From the NCBI RefSeq assembly GCF_003044565.1, contig NZ_POXG01000001.1, forward strand, positions 310,001 to 374,000: 64,000 nt of DNA, given 5' to 3'. This DNA comes from Neisseria sicca. GTDB lineage: Bacteria > Pseudomonadota > Gammaproteobacteria > Burkholderiales > Neisseriaceae. Of the stretch, positions 8,741 to 18,353 are shown in pieces; the first letter of the stretch is position 1, and every line of letters starts with the position of its first letter. The notes below the pieces were generated by a model that worked only from the letters and a program-made list of their open reading frames with translations, did not search any database and had not been told where the DNA came from. The position numbers and the translations under genes are program-made.

Positions 8741-11203
8741 TCAGTGTTTGGTCGCTTTCGCCCTTGACTTAGGCTTGGCGGCTTCAACCTGCGCCTCTTC
8801 GGTACTTAAAGGCGCAACCCAAGGTGTCGGCTGGCTTTCCAATCCCAAAGCGAGGACTTCGTCTATCCATTTGACCGGATGGATGGTCAGGTCGGTTTTC
8901 ACGTTTTCAGGGATTTCTTCCAAGTCTTTGACGTTGTCTTTCGGAATCAGGACGTGTTTGATGCCGCCGCGCAAGGCAGCCAACAGTTTTTCCTTCAAAC
9001 CGCCGATTGGCAAGACTTCGCCGCGCAGGGTGATTTCGCCTGTCATCGCCACATCGGCGCGCACCGGAATTCTGGTAAAGGCAGACACCATCGCCAAAGT
9101 CATGGCAATACCTGCGCTCGGGCCGTCTTTCGGCGTCGCACCTTCGGGAACGTGAACATGGATGTCTTTTTTCTCGTAAAAATCAGGAGCCAAACCCACT
9201 GATTCTGCACGGGAACGGACAACAGACCATGCCGCGGACACAGATTCCTTCATCACGTCGCCCAACTGGCCGGTACACTGAATCACGCCCTTGCCCGGCA
9301 ATGCTACGGCTTCGACAGTCAGCAATTCGCCGCCAACTTCCGTCCACGCCAAACCGGTAACCTGCCCGATGCGGTTTTCACTTTCGGCAACGCCGTAATC
9401 GAAGCGGCGCACGCCCAAGTAGTCATGCAGGTTTTTCTCATTGACTTTAATCGCTTTAGTCTTGGCTTTGCTGGTTTTCTTGGTTTCAGACGACCTCTTC
9501 TTGTCTTCGTTCAAAGTAATCTGCATCACCACCTTGCGGCAGATTTTGGCAATCTCGCGATCAAGCGAACGTACGCCGGCTTCACGGGTGTAATAACGGA
9601 TGATATCGCGTACCGCGCTTTCTTCGACCACCAATTCGCCTTCTTTCACGCCGTTGCGTTTCATTTGCTTAGGCACGAGATACTGCATGGCGATATTGAT
9701 TTTCTCGTCTTCGGTATAGCCGGACAAACGGATGATTTCCATACGGTCAAGCAACGGAGTCGGGATATTCAGACTATTGGATGTGGCGATAAACATCACA
9801 TCGCTCAAGTCATAATCCACTTCCGCATAATGATCGGCAAACTTGTTGTTTTGCTCAGGATCGAGCACCTCAAGCAACGCGCTGGCAGGATCGCCTCGGA
9901 AGTCGCTGCCCAATTTGTCGATTTCGTCGAGCAGGAACAGCGGATTCCTCACGCCCGCTTTAGCCATGTTTTGTAGAATTTTGCCGGGCATAGAGCCGAT
10001 ATAGGTGCGGCGGTGTCCGCGGATTTCGCTTTCGTCGCGCACGCCGCCTAAAGCCATGCGGACATATTGGCGGCCTGTCGCTTTGGCGATGGATTCGCCC
10101 AATGAGGTTTTACCCACCCCCGGAGGACCGACCAAACACAGAATCGGACCTTTCAGCTTGTCCATACGTTTTTGGACGGCGAGGTATTCCAAAATCCGCT
10201 CTTTGACTTTTTCCAAACCGTAGTGGTCGGCGTTCAACACCAAATCGGCTTTGGCAATGTCTTTGCTGACGCGGGATTTTTTCTTCCACGGCAGCTCAAG
10301 CAAAGTATCGATGTAGTTGCGTACTACGGTGGATTCCGCAGACATAGGCGGCATCATTTTGAGCTTTTTCAATTCAGACAGGCATTTTTCCTCAGCTTCT
10401 TTGGTCATGCCCGCTTCTTTGATTTTTGCTTCCAACGCATCCAGTTCGCCGCGTTCGTCTTCTTCGCCCAATTCTTTCTGAATCGCTTTCACTTGCTCGT
10501 TCAGATAATACTCGCGCTGGGATTTTTCCATCTGGCGTTTAACACGGCCGCGGATGCGTTTTTCAACTTGCATGATGTCCAGTTCGGATTCCAACTGGGC
10601 GAGCAGAAACTCCATACGGCCGATAATGCCAAAGGTTTCCAAAATCTGTTGGCGCTGCTCCAGTTTCAACTGCAAATGCGCCGCAATTGTGTCTACCAAA
10701 CGGCTGTTATCATCGATGCCATTGATGGTATTGATAATTTCGGCGGGGATTTTTTTATTCAACTTGGCGTATTGGTCAAACTGGGTAAGCAGCGTCCGGC
10801 GAATGGCTTCAATATCGGGATTGTCCGCATCCGCATACTCATCGACAGCTTCAACATGGGACAGGAACAACCCGCCGCTCTCTTCAATGGTCAACACTCT
10901 GCCGCGTCGGATACCTTCGACCAACACTTTCACCGTGCCGTCAGGCAGCTTCAACACCTGCAAAACCTGCGCGACCGTACCCGTACGGTGCAAATCGGAT
11001 GCAGTCGGATCTTCGGTATTCGGGTCGATTTGCGCCAGCAAAAACACCGGATCGTCATTCGCCATTGCCGCTTCCAATGCCGCAATGGATTTCGGGCGGC
11101 CTACGAACAGCGGCAACACCATATGCGGATAAACGACGACATCACGTAAAGGCAGGGTCGCCAATGCGCTGTATTCCTCAAAATGTTTTTCTTTTGTCGG
11201 CAT
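8741..11203 (-). CDS. lon: ATP-dependent Lon protease
   Basis: An 820-residue cytosolic AAA+ serine protease that removes damaged and short-lived regulatory proteins. Order: N-terminal substrate domain ([20 protein letters not shown]), coiled-coil region near 200-290, Walker [10 protein letters not shown] at 359-367, Walker B with [11 protein letters not shown], and the protease domain with the Ser/Lys dyad S696 (KDGPSAG) and K737 (GGLKEK). Between the AAA+ and protease domains, near residue 570, a low-complexity stretch [18 protein letters not shown] is partly encoded by a DUS. The Lys-rich tail ([11 protein letters not shown]) is also an extension. Length is slightly above the E. coli protein (784). 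Confidence 0.97.
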   Translation of the reverse strand: MPTKEKHFEEYSALATLPLRDVVVYPHMVLPLFVGRPKSIAALEAAMANDDPVFLLAQIDPNTEDPTASDLHRTGTVAQVLQVLKLPDGTVKVLVEGIRRGRVLTIEESGGLFLSHVEAVDEYADADNPDIEAIRRTLLTQFDQYAKLNKKIPAEIINTINGIDDNSRLVDTIAAHLQLKLEQRQQILETFGIIGRMEFLLAQLESELDIMQVEKRIRGRVKRQMEKSQREYYLNEQVKAIQKELGEEDERGELDALEAKIKEAGMTKEAEEKCLSELKKLKMMPPMSAESTVVRNYIDTLLELPWKKKSRVSKDIAKADLVLNADHYGLEKVKERILEYLAVQKRMDKLKGPILCLVGPPGVGKTSLGESIAKATGRQYVRMALGGVRDESEIRGHRRTYIGSMPGKILQNMAKAGVRNPLFLLDEIDKLGSDFRGDPASALLEVLDPEQNNKFADHYAEVDYDLSDVMFIATSNSLNIPTPLLDRMEIIRLSGYTEDEKINIAMQYLVPKQMKRNGVKEGELVVEESAVRDIIRYYTREAGVRSLDREIAKICRKVVMQITLNEDKKRSSETKKTSKAKTKAIKVNEKNLHDYLGVRRFDYGVAESENRIGQVTGLAWTEVGGELLTVEAVALPGKGVIQCTGQLGDVMKESVSAAWSVVRSRAESVGLAPDFYEKKDIHVHVPEGATPKDGPSAGIAMTLAMVSAFTRIPVRADVAMTGEITLRGEVLPIGGLKEKLLAALRGGIKHVLIPKDNVKDLEEIPENVKTDLTIHPVKWIDEVLALGLESQPTPWVAPLSTEEAQVEAAKPKSRAKATKH

Positions 11204-11336
11204 ATTGTTCTCTACTTGGTAATAAATTCGGAATGTCGCTTAAATTGGGATGGAAAAGCGTATTTCAAGACTTGAAAAAACCGATACACGCTTCTATTTT
11301 TATCGGCAACTTTTTGCGATAAAATACACGCCATTC

Positions 11337-11375
11337 GAGGTCGTCTGAAAGGCTGAAAACTTTTCAGACGACCTC
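11337..11375. terminator. DUS inverted repeat upstream of ybeD-lipBA
   Basis: Facing uptake sequences form a 13-bp stem only 28 bases before the ybeD start. In this position it is upstream of a gene on the plus strand and upstream of lon on the minus strand, so it terminates neither neighbour. It may lie within the 5' leader of the ybeD operon. Confidence 0.5.
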
Positions 11376-11403
11376 TCGACATACAGCACATCAGGAGTCA
11401 GCC

Positions 11404-11670
11404 ATGGCCGACAATACCTCACTAATCGAATTCCCTTGCCAATTCCCCATCAAAGTCATGGGCGATTCGCATCCCGAATTTGAAAAAAATATTCTAGAAA
11501 CCGTCCGCAAACACGCGCCCGATACCGAGCCGCATCACATCACCACCCGCCTGAGCAGCAAGGGCAACTATACCGGCGCGACCGTCAAAGTAAACGTTGA
11601 CAGTAAAGAGCAATTAGACAAAATCTACCGCGCCCTGACCGATCACGAAATGGTAAAAGTAGTGTACTGA
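11404..11670 (+). CDS. ybeD: YbeD family protein (DUF493)
   Basis: An 88-residue ACT-like fold protein of the DUF493 / UPF0250 family. Family marks are [11 protein letters not shown] near the start, [28 protein letters not shown] and the end DHEMVKVVY. Biochemical function is not established; in proteobacteria it is habitually linked to lipB and lipA, as here. CAGGAG stands before the ATG. The lipB start follows one base after its stop, so the genes are translationally linked. Confidence 0.88.
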   Translation: MADNTSLIEFPCQFPIKVMGDSHPEFEKNILETVRKHAPDTEPHHITTRLSSKGNYTGATVKVNVDSKEQLDKIYRALTDHEMVKVVY

Positions 11671-11671
11671 T

Positions 11672-12289
11672 ATGAAAATCGTGCATAAAGGCATGGTCGA
11701 GTACCAACCGACTTTCGAAGCCATGAAAGCGTTCAATGCAGCCCGCGACGAACATACCGAAGACGAATTATGGGTGGTCGAGCATCCGCCCGTCTTCACG
11801 CAAGGTCTGGCAGGCAAACCGGAACATCTCCTGATCCGCGACGACATACCCGTCGTCCAAATCGACCGGGGCGGGCAAATCACCTATCACGGTCCGGGTC
11901 AGTTGGTCGTTTACACCATGATCAACTTCAAACGCCGCAAAACCAGCGTCCGCAACATCGTTTCCGCGCTTGAAAACAGCATCATCGCCACGTTGGCGGA
12001 ATACGGAATCGAAGCGGCGGCAGACCCGAAACGCCCCGGCGTTTATGTCGACGAACGCAAAATCGCCTCACTCGGCTTGCGTATCAAAGACGGTTCCGTC
12101 TATCACGGTCTGGCATTAAACGTAAACATGGACCTAAGCCCGTTTACCCACATCAACCCCTGCGGCTATGCCGGCATGGAAATGACGCAAATCGCGGATT
12201 TTGTCCAACCCTGTCCCACCTTGGACGAGGTTGCACAAAAACTGACCGCACACCTCGAGACACAACTCACACCGAAAGCGAACAATTAA
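11672..12289 (+). CDS. lipB: Octanoyltransferase LipB
   Basis: This 205-residue enzyme moves the octanoyl group from octanoyl-ACP to the lipoyl domains of 2-oxoacid dehydrogenases and the glycine cleavage H protein, the first step of lipoate synthesis. It shows [10 protein letters not shown], the glycine-rich [26 protein letters not shown] with the conserved lysine, [14 protein letters not shown] and the catalytic cysteine in [14 protein letters not shown]. It is the second gene of ybeD-lipB-lipA; its TAA overlaps the lipA ATG by one base. Confidence 0.96.
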   Translation: MKIVHKGMVEYQPTFEAMKAFNAARDEHTEDELWVVEHPPVFTQGLAGKPEHLLIRDDIPVVQIDRGGQITYHGPGQLVVYTMINFKRRKTSVRNIVSALENSIIATLAEYGIEAAADPKRPGVYVDERKIASLGLRIKDGSVYHGLALNVNMDLSPFTHINPCGYAGMEMTQIADFVQPCPTLDEVAQKLTAHLETQLTPKANN

Positions 12290-13275
12290 TGAGCGAAATC
12301 AAAGTTGACGATCCCAAACGCGGCGTCAAACTCAAAGGCGCGGACAAAACCGCCCGCATCCCCATCAAAGTCGTTCCCCTTCAGGAAAAACTGAAAAAGC
12401 CCGAATGGATACGTGCCAAACTCCCGTCACGCAAATTCTTTGAAATCAAAGACATTTTGCGCGAACAAAAAATGCACACCGTTTGCGAAGAAGCCTCCTG
12501 TCCGAATATCGGCGAATGTTTCAGCAAAGGCACAGCGACCTTCATGATCATGGGCGACATTTGTACCCGACGTTGCCCGTTCTGCGATGTAGGACACGGC
12601 CGCCCGAATATGCTCGATCCCGACGAACCGAAAAACCTCGCAGAATCCGTCAAAGCCATGAACCTGCGTTACGTCGTCATTACTTCAGTTGACCGCGACG
12701 ACCTGCGCGACGGCGGCGCACAGCATTTCGCCGACTGCATCAAAGCCATCCGCGAAACCAGTCCGAACACCAAAATCGAAATTCTCGTTCCCGACTTCCG
12801 CGGCCGTTTGGACATCGCACTGAAAATCCTTGCCGAAACTCCGCCCGACGTGATGAACCACAACTTGGAAACCCATCCGAGCCTGTACAAAAAAGCCCGT
12901 CCGGGTGCCAACTATCAGCACTCCCTAGACCTGCTGCGCCGCTACAAAGAAATGATGCCGCACATCCCGACCAAATCCGGCATCATGGTCGGCTTGGGCG
13001 AAACAGACGAAGACGTGCGAGAAATCATGCGCGATATGCGGGCGCACAATATCGAGATGATTACCATCGGCCAGTACCTCCAGCCTTCAGACGGACACCT
13101 GCCCGTCTTGCGCTACGTCACGCCCGATCAGTTCAAAATCTTTGAAAAAGAAGCGTACGAACTGGGCTTCACCAACGCCGCCATCGGCGCCATGGTCCGC
13201 TCAAGCTACCATGCCGACGAGCAGGCTGCCGAAGCATTGCGCGAAAGTCATGGCGGCGGTTGCGGTCATCACTGA
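12289..13275 (+). CDS. lipA: Lipoyl synthase LipA
   Basis: A 328-residue radical SAM enzyme that inserts two sulfurs into protein-bound octanoyl groups. It carries both 4Fe-4S clusters: the auxiliary CX4CX5C motif in [12 protein letters not shown] and the SAM-binding CX3CX2C motif in [11 protein letters not shown]. The C-terminal [10 protein letters not shown] supplies the conserved serine ligand. It follows lipB with a one-base overlap and a DUS hairpin closes the operon five bases after the stop, so the three genes form one complete transcription unit for lipoylation. Confidence 0.97.
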   Translation: MSEIKVDDPKRGVKLKGADKTARIPIKVVPLQEKLKKPEWIRAKLPSRKFFEIKDILREQKMHTVCEEASCPNIGECFSKGTATFMIMGDICTRRCPFCDVGHGRPNMLDPDEPKNLAESVKAMNLRYVVITSVDRDDLRDGGAQHFADCIKAIRETSPNTKIEILVPDFRGRLDIALKILAETPPDVMNHNLETHPSLYKKARPGANYQHSLDLLRRYKEMMPHIPTKSGIMVGLGETDEDVREIMRDMRAHNIEMITIGQYLQPSDGHLPVLRYVTPDQFKIFEKEAYELGFTNAAIGAMVRSSYHADEQAAEALRESHGGGCGHH

Positions 13276-13279
13276 TAAC

Positions 13280-13315
13280 AAAAGGTCGTCTGAAAATTTT
13301 CAGACGACCTTTTTT
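13280..13315. terminator. DUS hairpin terminator of the lip operon
   Basis: Two facing uptake sequences separated by no real loop (the GAAAATTTTC centre is itself palindromic), with an A run before and a T6 run after. This is a textbook neisserial DUS terminator for lipA and, on the other strand, for the PEBP-like gene. Confidence 0.9.
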
Positions 13316-13334
13316 CAAACAAGCTGCTTAGGCT

Positions 13335-13832
13335 TTATACATCATACGTTCCCATCACGCTTGCGCTGTCTAAAATATGTCCCTGCATGGCAAAGTGCAG
13401 GTCGTTGAAGCGGAAGCCGCGCGGTAGGTTTAACACGGTGTCGAGCGCGTAAACAATAAGTTCGTAGCGATGGCGGCAGTTGGGCGGATACATGCCGCCG
13501 TAGCCTGTGGCTTCTTCGATGTTCAACTTGCCCAACAGGCTCGCCCAACTGTTTGCGCCTTGCGTGTAGTCGGTGGCAGTCAGGCTTTCGTTTTCGGCAA
13601 CGGAGGTGCGCTTGAGGTCGGCAATCAGCCAATGTGTCCACACGAATCCGCTGGCGGTAATGGCGTCTTTGTCTTCCAAAACGACGGCAAAGGATTTCGT
13701 GCCTTCCGGCGCGCCGCTGATTTCAAAAGGGATGGAGTAAGTCGGCATGTTGTTCGGACTGAACTGGCTGCCGCGTTTGCCGTATTTGTCTTCAAATTCG
13801 CCGTTGGCAATGGCTGAAGTCGTTACCTGCAT
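13335..13832 (-). CDS. YbhB/YbcL-type PEBP family protein
   Basis: A 165-residue cytoplasmic member of the phosphatidylethanolamine-binding protein / Raf kinase inhibitor-like family. Visible marks are PFEISGAPEGTKSFAVVLEDKDA, FVWTHWLIADL and GYGGMYPPNCRHRYELIVYALD, which hold the small anion-binding pocket (D, H and the PPxxxHRY block). There is no signal peptide. The bacterial role of this family is not settled. The ribosome site AGGAGAAC supports the start. It is a single gene between the lip operon terminator and ung. Confidence 0.88.
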   Translation of the reverse strand: MQVTTSAIANGEFEDKYGKRGSQFSPNNMPTYSIPFEISGAPEGTKSFAVVLEDKDAITASGFVWTHWLIADLKRTSVAENESLTATDYTQGANSWASLLGKLNIEEATGYGGMYPPNCRHRYELIVYALDTVLNLPRGFRFNDLHFAMQGHILDSASVMGTYDV

Positions 13833-13942
13833 AGTGTTCTCCTGTGGGGTTGGGAAAGGGGTCGTCTGAAAAAGGAAGGCTTGTTCAGACGGTGGGTGGA
13901 TTGTCCGGTTTGCTATGGCTGCTGTTTTCAGACGACCTGTTT

Positions 13943-14602
13943 TTATACCTGCCAGTCTATCGGCGTTATCCCGTTTTCCTGCAAATAGGCATTGGCGCGG
14001 GAAAAGTGTTTGCAGCCGAAGAAGCCGCGATAGGCGGACAACGGCGAGGGGTGTGGCGCGCTAAGGACGAGATGGCGGCTGCGGTCAATAAATGCGCCTT
14101 TTTTCTGCGCGTGGCTGCCCCAAAGCATGAAAACGACGTGTTCGCGGTTTTGGTTGATTTGATTGACGACTTCATCTGTAAAGCGTTCCCAGCCCAAAGT
14201 GGCATGGGAATGCGCCTGCCCCGCGCGGACGGTCAGGACGGTATTCAGCAGCAAAACGCCTTGCTCCGCCCAATGTTGCAGATAGCCGTGTTGCGGGATT
14301 TGGAAACCTTCGATGTCGTCTGCCAACTCTTTGTAAATATTGACCAGCGAAGGCGGTACGGCGATGCCTTCGCGGACGGAAAACGCCAGCCCGTGCGCCT
14401 GCCCTGCCCCGTGATACGGGTCTTGCCCCAAAATAACGACTTTGACGTTACCGAATTCGGTTGCTTTAAAGGCGTTGAACACGTCTTCGGCAGGCGGGTA
14501 GATAATCCGTCCCATGCCGCGCTCTTTTTTGACGGTTTCGATGATGTGTTGGAAATAGGGTTCGGACTTTTCCGAGCCGATTGCTTCGTGCCAAGTTTGC
14601 AT
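13943..14602 (-). CDS. ung: Uracil-DNA glycosylase
   Basis: A 219-residue family 1 enzyme that removes uracil from DNA as the first step of base excision repair. It shows the catalytic water-activating motif [22 protein letters not shown], the [10 protein letters not shown] strand with uracil-recognition Asn, and the DNA-intercalating loop [15 protein letters not shown]. Length is normal. Start ATG 14602 follows AAGGCAG. Single uptake sequences flank it at 13860 and 13926 in facing orientation but 55 bp apart, a weak terminator at best. Confidence 0.96.
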   Translation of the reverse strand: MQTWHEAIGSEKSEPYFQHIIETVKKERGMGRIIYPPAEDVFNAFKATEFGNVKVVILGQDPYHGAGQAHGLAFSVREGIAVPPSLVNIYKELADDIEGFQIPQHGYLQHWAEQGVLLLNTVLTVRAGQAHSHATLGWERFTDEVVNQINQNREHVVFMLWGSHAQKKGAFIDRSRHLVLSAPHPSPLSAYRGFFGCKHFSRANAYLQENGITPIDWQV

Positions 14603-14719
14603 ATTGCTGCCTTCATGATCGTGAAAAATGATTATAACGCAGCAAAATGGAGATGACGTCTTTTCTGCCGACCTTCTATTTCTTCCGGACGCATCAAATA
14701 AAATATTGTCATGATTGAA

Positions 14720-14748
14720 TTGTCAGTCACCCTTTGTGCCGTTATGAT
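14720..14748 (+). promoter_or_regulatory. Sigma-70 promoter for nfeD-qmcA
   Basis: TTGTCA (14720-14725), a 17-base spacer and TATGAT (14743-14748) lie 35 bases before the nfeD start. Both boxes match the consensus at five of six positions. Confidence 0.65.
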
Positions 14749-14782
14749 TGAGTCTGTCCCACCCGAATCTTAAGGAATCTAT

Positions 14783-15190
14783 ATGACTACTTGGTTTATC
14801 GTTGCCGCCGCCGTCCTGATTGTCGAGCTGTTTGTCGGTACTGTATATCTCTTGGTTGTCAGCGCGGCTTTGTTCGGCGCGGGATTGGTGTATGGGCTGA
14901 CCGGTGATACTTCAATTGCCGTTGCAGCGGCAGCCGTTTTGTCCGCCGCCGGTATCTGGCTGGTACACGGCAAGTTCAAAAAAACTGCGCCCCGTCAGGA
15001 GCTGAACGATGATTTGGACATCGGACAAACCGTTCATATCCTCCAGCGCCTTCACGGCGATTGTTATGAAGTTTCTTATCGGGGGACATACTGGCAGGCG
15101 CAGGCTGAAAATGCCGATGCCGTTCAGACGACCTCCACCGCCGTGATTACCGGTAAAAACGGTAATGTTTTGCTGATTCGTTTAAATTGA
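14783..15190 (+). CDS. NfeD family membrane protein
   Basis: A 135-residue short NfeD-type protein: two or three transmembrane helices fill residues 3-60, followed by a soluble OB-fold domain (GQTVHILQRLHGDCYEVSYRGTYWQAQAEN ... AVITGKNGNVLLIRL). NfeD proteins are encoded next to stomatin/SPFH proteins and are thought to work with them in membrane microdomains; qmcA follows here as expected. AAGGAA precedes the ATG. An embedded DUS core codes part of the AVQTTSTA loop. It lacks the serine protease domain of long NfeD proteins. Confidence 0.85.
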   Translation: MTTWFIVAAAVLIVELFVGTVYLLVVSAALFGAGLVYGLTGDTSIAVAAAAVLSAAGIWLVHGKFKKTAPRQELNDDLDIGQTVHILQRLHGDCYEVSYRGTYWQAQAENADAVQTTSTAVITGKNGNVLLIRLN

Positions 15191-15213
15191 TCATACGATT
15201 GAAAGGAGCATTT

Positions 15214-15282
15214 ATGGGCGAATTAATTACCCTTCCTGAAAATATTCATCTATTAATATTAATTTTTGCTCTCACAGCATAA
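15214..15282 (+). CDS. Possible 22-aa small protein between nfeD and qmcA
   Basis: A 22-codon frame (MGELITLPENIHLLILIFALTA) begins behind a strong AAAGGAG five bases before its ATG. It ends nine bases before the qmcA start and sits in the only gap of the nfeD-qmcA unit. The second half is hydrophobic and could form a short membrane helix. No family is known to me. It could be a leader that couples translation to qmcA, a small membrane partner, or chance. Confidence 0.35.
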   Translation: MGELITLPENIHLLILIFALTA

Positions 15283-15291
15283 GGAAAAACA

Positions 15292-16251
15292 ATGGAATTT
15301 CTATACAGCTTCCCCGTCATTCTGCTGATTGTCGTCGTGATTTTCGGCTTCAAGTCGTTTATCGTGGTGCCGCAACAGGAAGTTTACGTCGTCGAACGTC
15401 TCGGCAGGTTCCACAATGCGCTGACTGCCGGTCTGAACATCCTGATTCCTTTCGTTGACCGCGTCGCCTACCGCCACTCTCTCAAAGAAGTGCCGTTGGA
15501 CGTTCCCAGCCAAGTTTGTATCACCCGCGACAATACACAGCTTACCGTTGACGGCATTATCTACTTCCAAGTAACCGATCCGAAACTCGCTTCCTACGGC
15601 TCCAGCAACTACATCATGGCGATTACCCAGCTCGCCCAAACCACGCTGCGTTCGGTTATCGGCCGTATGGAGTTGGACAAAACATTTGAAGAACGCGACG
15701 AAATCAACAGCATCGTCGTTTCCGCGCTGGACGAAGCGGCAGGCGCATGGGGTGTGAAAGTATTGCGTTACGAAATCAAAGACTTGGTTCCGCCGCAAGA
15801 AATTCTGCGTTCCATGCAGGCGCAAATTACCGCCGAACGTGAAAAACGCGCCCGTATCGCCGAATCCGAAGGCCGTAAAATTGAGCAAATTAACCTTGCT
15901 AGCGGTCAGCGCGAAGCAGAAATCCAACAGTCTGAAGGTGAAGCGCAAGCTGCCATCAACGCGTCAAACGGTGAAAAAATTGCCCGCATCAACCGCGCAC
16001 AAGGTGAAGCCGAAGCACTGCGCTTGGTTGCCGAAGCCAACGCCGACGCCATCCGTAAAATCGCCGAGGCAGTCCGCGCAGAGGGCGGTTCCGAAGCCGT
16101 CAACCTAAAAGTTGCCGAACAATATGTCGAAGCTTTCAGCAATCTGGCAAAAGAAAGCACCACGCTGATTATGCCTGCCAACGTCGCCGACATCGGCAGC
16201 CTGGTTTCAGCCGGACTGAAGATTGTCGACGGCAACAAAGCGGCAAAATAA
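15292..16251 (+). CDS. qmcA: SPFH/stomatin family protein (QmcA/paraslipin)
   Basis: A 319-residue membrane-anchored SPFH protein. One N-terminal transmembrane helix (FPVILLIVVVIFGFKSFIVV) is followed by the band 7 domain (VPQQEVYVVERLGRFHNALTAGLNILIPFVDRVAYRHSLKE), then a long Ala/Glu-rich coiled coil (about 185-260) and the C-terminal VKVAEQYVEAFSNLAKEST segment typical of paraslipins. Such proteins oligomerise at the inner membrane and organise protein quality control. AAGGAAAAA precedes the ATG. A spaced DUS pair closes the unit. Confidence 0.92.
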   Translation: MEFLYSFPVILLIVVVIFGFKSFIVVPQQEVYVVERLGRFHNALTAGLNILIPFVDRVAYRHSLKEVPLDVPSQVCITRDNTQLTVDGIIYFQVTDPKLASYGSSNYIMAITQLAQTTLRSVIGRMELDKTFEERDEINSIVVSALDEAAGAWGVKVLRYEIKDLVPPQEILRSMQAQITAEREKRARIAESEGRKIEQINLASGQREAEIQQSEGEAQAAINASNGEKIARINRAQGEAEALRLVAEANADAIRKIAEAVRAEGGSEAVNLKVAEQYVEAFSNLAKESTTLIMPANVADIGSLVSAGLKIVDGNKAAK

Positions 16252-16268
16252 ACCTTTCGTTTTGCCAC

Positions 16269-16347
16269 AAGGTCGTCTGAAAACGAGTGCAATGCGTTTC
16301 GCTAGAATAAAGAGCGAATTTCGCCAAACCGTTTTTCAGACGACCTT
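16269..16347. terminator. Spaced DUS inverted pair after qmcA
   Basis: Two facing uptake sequences with A/T extensions, separated by about 46 bases, lie 18 bases after the qmcA stop. The long loop makes it a weaker terminator than the compact pairs. Confidence 0.55.
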
Positions 16348-16392
16348 TATTCACATGATGGCAGACAGAATGCCCATCTGACCAAGCTTCAA

Positions 16393-16549
16393 TATAGTGG
16401 ATTAAATTTAAATCAGGACAAGGCGACGAAGCCGCAGACAGTACAGATAGTACGGAACCGATTCACTTGGTGCTTCAGCACCTTAGAGAATCGTTCTCTT
16501 TGAGCTAAGGCGAGGCAACGCCGTAGTGGTTTAAAGTTAACCCACTATA
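16393..16549. repeat. Full-length Correia element (CREE), 157 bp
   Basis: The element runs from TATAGTGGATTAAATTTAAA to its imperfect inverted copy ending in CCCACTATA, with a TA at each end as expected for the TA target duplication. It includes the 50-bp internal block with AATCGTTCTCT that the short versions here lack; this block carries the IHF site in meningococcal elements. It ends 29 bases before the cca start, so its right arm is part of that gene's promoter region. Confidence 0.9.
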
Positions 16550-16578
16550 CATTCTGATTGTTACCAAAGACCAATTCA

Positions 16579-17853
16579 ATGACTCAGAAAACACACACCA
16601 TCAAAACCTACCTCGTCGGCGGCGCCGTCCGTGATTATCTTTTAGGTTTGCCCGTCAAAGACCGCGACTGGGTGGTCGTCGGTGCCGATGCGCAAACTAT
16701 GTTGGCGCAAGGCTTCCAGCCGGTCGGCAAAGATTTTCCCGTGTTCCTCCATCCCGACACCCACGAAGAATACGCCCTCGCCCGTACCGAGCGCAAAACC
16801 GCCAAGGGCTACGCCGGTTTCAGTTTCCACGCCGACAAAGACGTTACGCTGGAGCAGGATTTGATGCGCCGCGATTTGACCATCAACGCAATGGCTCAGG
16901 GCTCAGACGACCTCATCATCGACCCCTTCGGCGGACAACAGGATTTGGCGGCAGGCATTTTGCGCCACGTCTCACCCGCCTTTGCCGAAGACCCCGTCCG
17001 CATCCTGCGTACTGCCCGCTTTGCCGCGCGCTACGGGTTTGAAATCGCCGAAGAAACCATGAAACTGATGCGGCAGATGGTGGAAAACGGCGAAGCGGAC
17101 GCTTTAGTTGCCGAACGCGTCTGGCAGGAGTTGGCGAAAGGTTTGATGGAAAAAAATCCCCGCAGGATGATTGAAGTGTTACGCGAATGCGGCGCGCTCA
17201 AAGTCTTGCTGCCCGAAGTCGATGCCCTCTTCGGCGTACCGCAACGCGCCGACTACCACCCCGAAATCGACAGCGGTATCCATACCCTGATGACGCTGCA
17301 ACGTACCGCCGATATGGGTCTGAGCCTACCCGAACGCTACGCAGCCCTGCTGCACGACTTGGGCAAAGCCAAAACTCCACCCGACATCCTGCCCAAACAC
17401 CACGGACACGACCTCGCAGGCGTCGAACCCGTACGCAAAGTCAATCAACGGCTGCGCGCGCCGAAACACTGCGCCGAGCTTGCCGAGCTGGTTTGCCGCT
17501 GGCACATCATGTTCCACCAAGTCGAGCAATTCAAAAACAAAACCATCTTAACCGTCCTGAAAAAAACCGATGCTTTCAGACGACCCGAACGCTTCGGCGC
17601 CGCCTTAAACGTCTGCATTGCCGATACGCAAGGTCGTCTGAACCGCGAAAATACGCCCTACCCGCAACGCGCGCACTGGCTCGCCCTGCTCGAAGCCGCC
17701 AACCAAGTGGATTCGGGCAAAATCGCCGCAGAATGCCGTGCGCAGGGAAAAGCCCACCTTATCGCCGAAGAAATCGACCGGGCGCGGTTGGCAGAAATTG
17801 CTCCGTTGCAAAAAGTGTTTCAGGCAGCGCAAGACAAAACAGAAAGACATTAA
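16579..17853 (+). CDS. cca: CCA-adding tRNA nucleotidyltransferase
   Basis: A 424-residue multifunctional CCA enzyme that builds or repairs the 3' CCA of tRNA. The N-terminal nucleotidyltransferase has YLVGGAVRDYLLGLPVKDRDWVVVG with the DxD-type metal site, then RRDLTINAMA and the EDPVRILRTARFAARYGF block. A C-terminal HD domain (LLHDLGKAKTP) provides the phosphatase / phosphodiesterase activity of the E. coli-like class. The frame is open to a TTG at 16558, but ATG 16579 fits the family; its ribosome site is poor. Two uptake sequences lie inside the coding region near residues 334 and 353. A CREE abuts the gene upstream. Confidence 0.94.
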   Translation: MTQKTHTIKTYLVGGAVRDYLLGLPVKDRDWVVVGADAQTMLAQGFQPVGKDFPVFLHPDTHEEYALARTERKTAKGYAGFSFHADKDVTLEQDLMRRDLTINAMAQGSDDLIIDPFGGQQDLAAGILRHVSPAFAEDPVRILRTARFAARYGFEIAEETMKLMRQMVENGEADALVAERVWQELAKGLMEKNPRRMIEVLRECGALKVLLPEVDALFGVPQRADYHPEIDSGIHTLMTLQRTADMGLSLPERYAALLHDLGKAKTPPDILPKHHGHDLAGVEPVRKVNQRLRAPKHCAELAELVCRWHIMFHQVEQFKNKTILTVLKKTDAFRRPERFGAALNVCIADTQGRLNRENTPYPQRAHWLALLEAANQVDSGKIAAECRAQGKAHLIAEEIDRARLAEIAPLQKVFQAAQDKTERH

Positions 17854-17906
17854 AACGCCCAATGCAGCGACTTTTAAAGTTTTGAGGACGATACCCAACC
17901 CAAGCT

Positions 17907-17937
17907 TTGAAACAGCCGCCGCCATATCCGCTATAAT
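17907..17937 (+). promoter_or_regulatory. Candidate sigma-70 promoter
   Basis: TTGAAA (17907-17912) and TATAAT (17932-17937) are near-perfect boxes, but the spacer is 19 bases, longer than ideal. It sits 37 bases before the CPHC protein. Confidence 0.5.
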
Positions 17938-17973
17938 CTGCCTCTCAGCCATTCCGTTCTAACCATAAAAATC

Positions 17974-18282
17974 ATGACCATTCAGACCGATTTATTGCCC
18001 AAAATCAACAACGAAGATTACCAACGCCTCATCCTCAAACACAGCGTAGAATTCAGCGAAGGCGAAATCCGCCTGTTGAACGAAATCCTCGAAAAATTCA
18101 CCTTCGACGTCGTTCAGGCGCAGGCATTGGCGCAGGCGGTGATGCAGCAGGTGCGCTTCGACCCCAACGCCTACCACATCGACAGCGACGACGAAGACAC
18201 CACAGGCATCTGCCCCCACTGCATCAACCCGCCCATGCCCCCCCTGCGCGATTACCTCGTTTGGCGCGAAACACGCGGCTAA
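17974..18282 (+). CDS. Conserved hypothetical protein, 102 aa
   Basis: I cannot name a function. The protein is soluble and acidic, with a helical N-terminal two-thirds ([35 protein letters not shown]) and a C-terminal [13 protein letters not shown] stretch holding one CxxC pair, which could bind a metal or be redox active. No signal peptide is present. It has its own promoter-like sequence and is followed by a DUS hairpin, so it may be transcribed alone or read through into ruvB. It appears to be an ordinary resident gene by base composition. Confidence 0.65.
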   Translation: MTIQTDLLPKINNEDYQRLILKHSVEFSEGEIRLLNEILEKFTFDVVQAQALAQAVMQQVRFDPNAYHIDSDDEDTTGICPHCINPPMPPLRDYLVWRETRG

Positions 18283-18296
18283 ACCCCTTTCAAAAA

Positions 18297-18333
18297 GGTC
18301 GTCTGAAAACGGCAAACCGCTTTTCAGACGACC
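18297..18333. terminator. DUS hairpin just before ruvB
   Basis: Facing uptake sequences extended to AAAACGG / CCGCTTTT form a strong stem only 20 bases upstream of the ruvB start. It can end transcripts from the preceding gene or shape the ruvB leader. Confidence 0.7.
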
Positions 18334-18353
18334 CCGAACCCACCGGAAAACCC

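Noticed and set aside
10172..11149. 325-codon frame antisense to lon
   Set aside because: It mirrors the codon structure of lon, whose motifs are complete on the minus strand, and shows only Phe/Gln-rich low-information sequence with no family signs.
13860..13938. Terminator between ung and the PEBP-like gene
   Set aside because: The two uptake sequences are about 55 bases apart and lack a T run; too weak to call.
18261..18353. N-terminal extension of RuvB
   Set aside because: These 31 codons translate the DUS hairpin and the preceding gene's end; the RuvB family begins at 18354.
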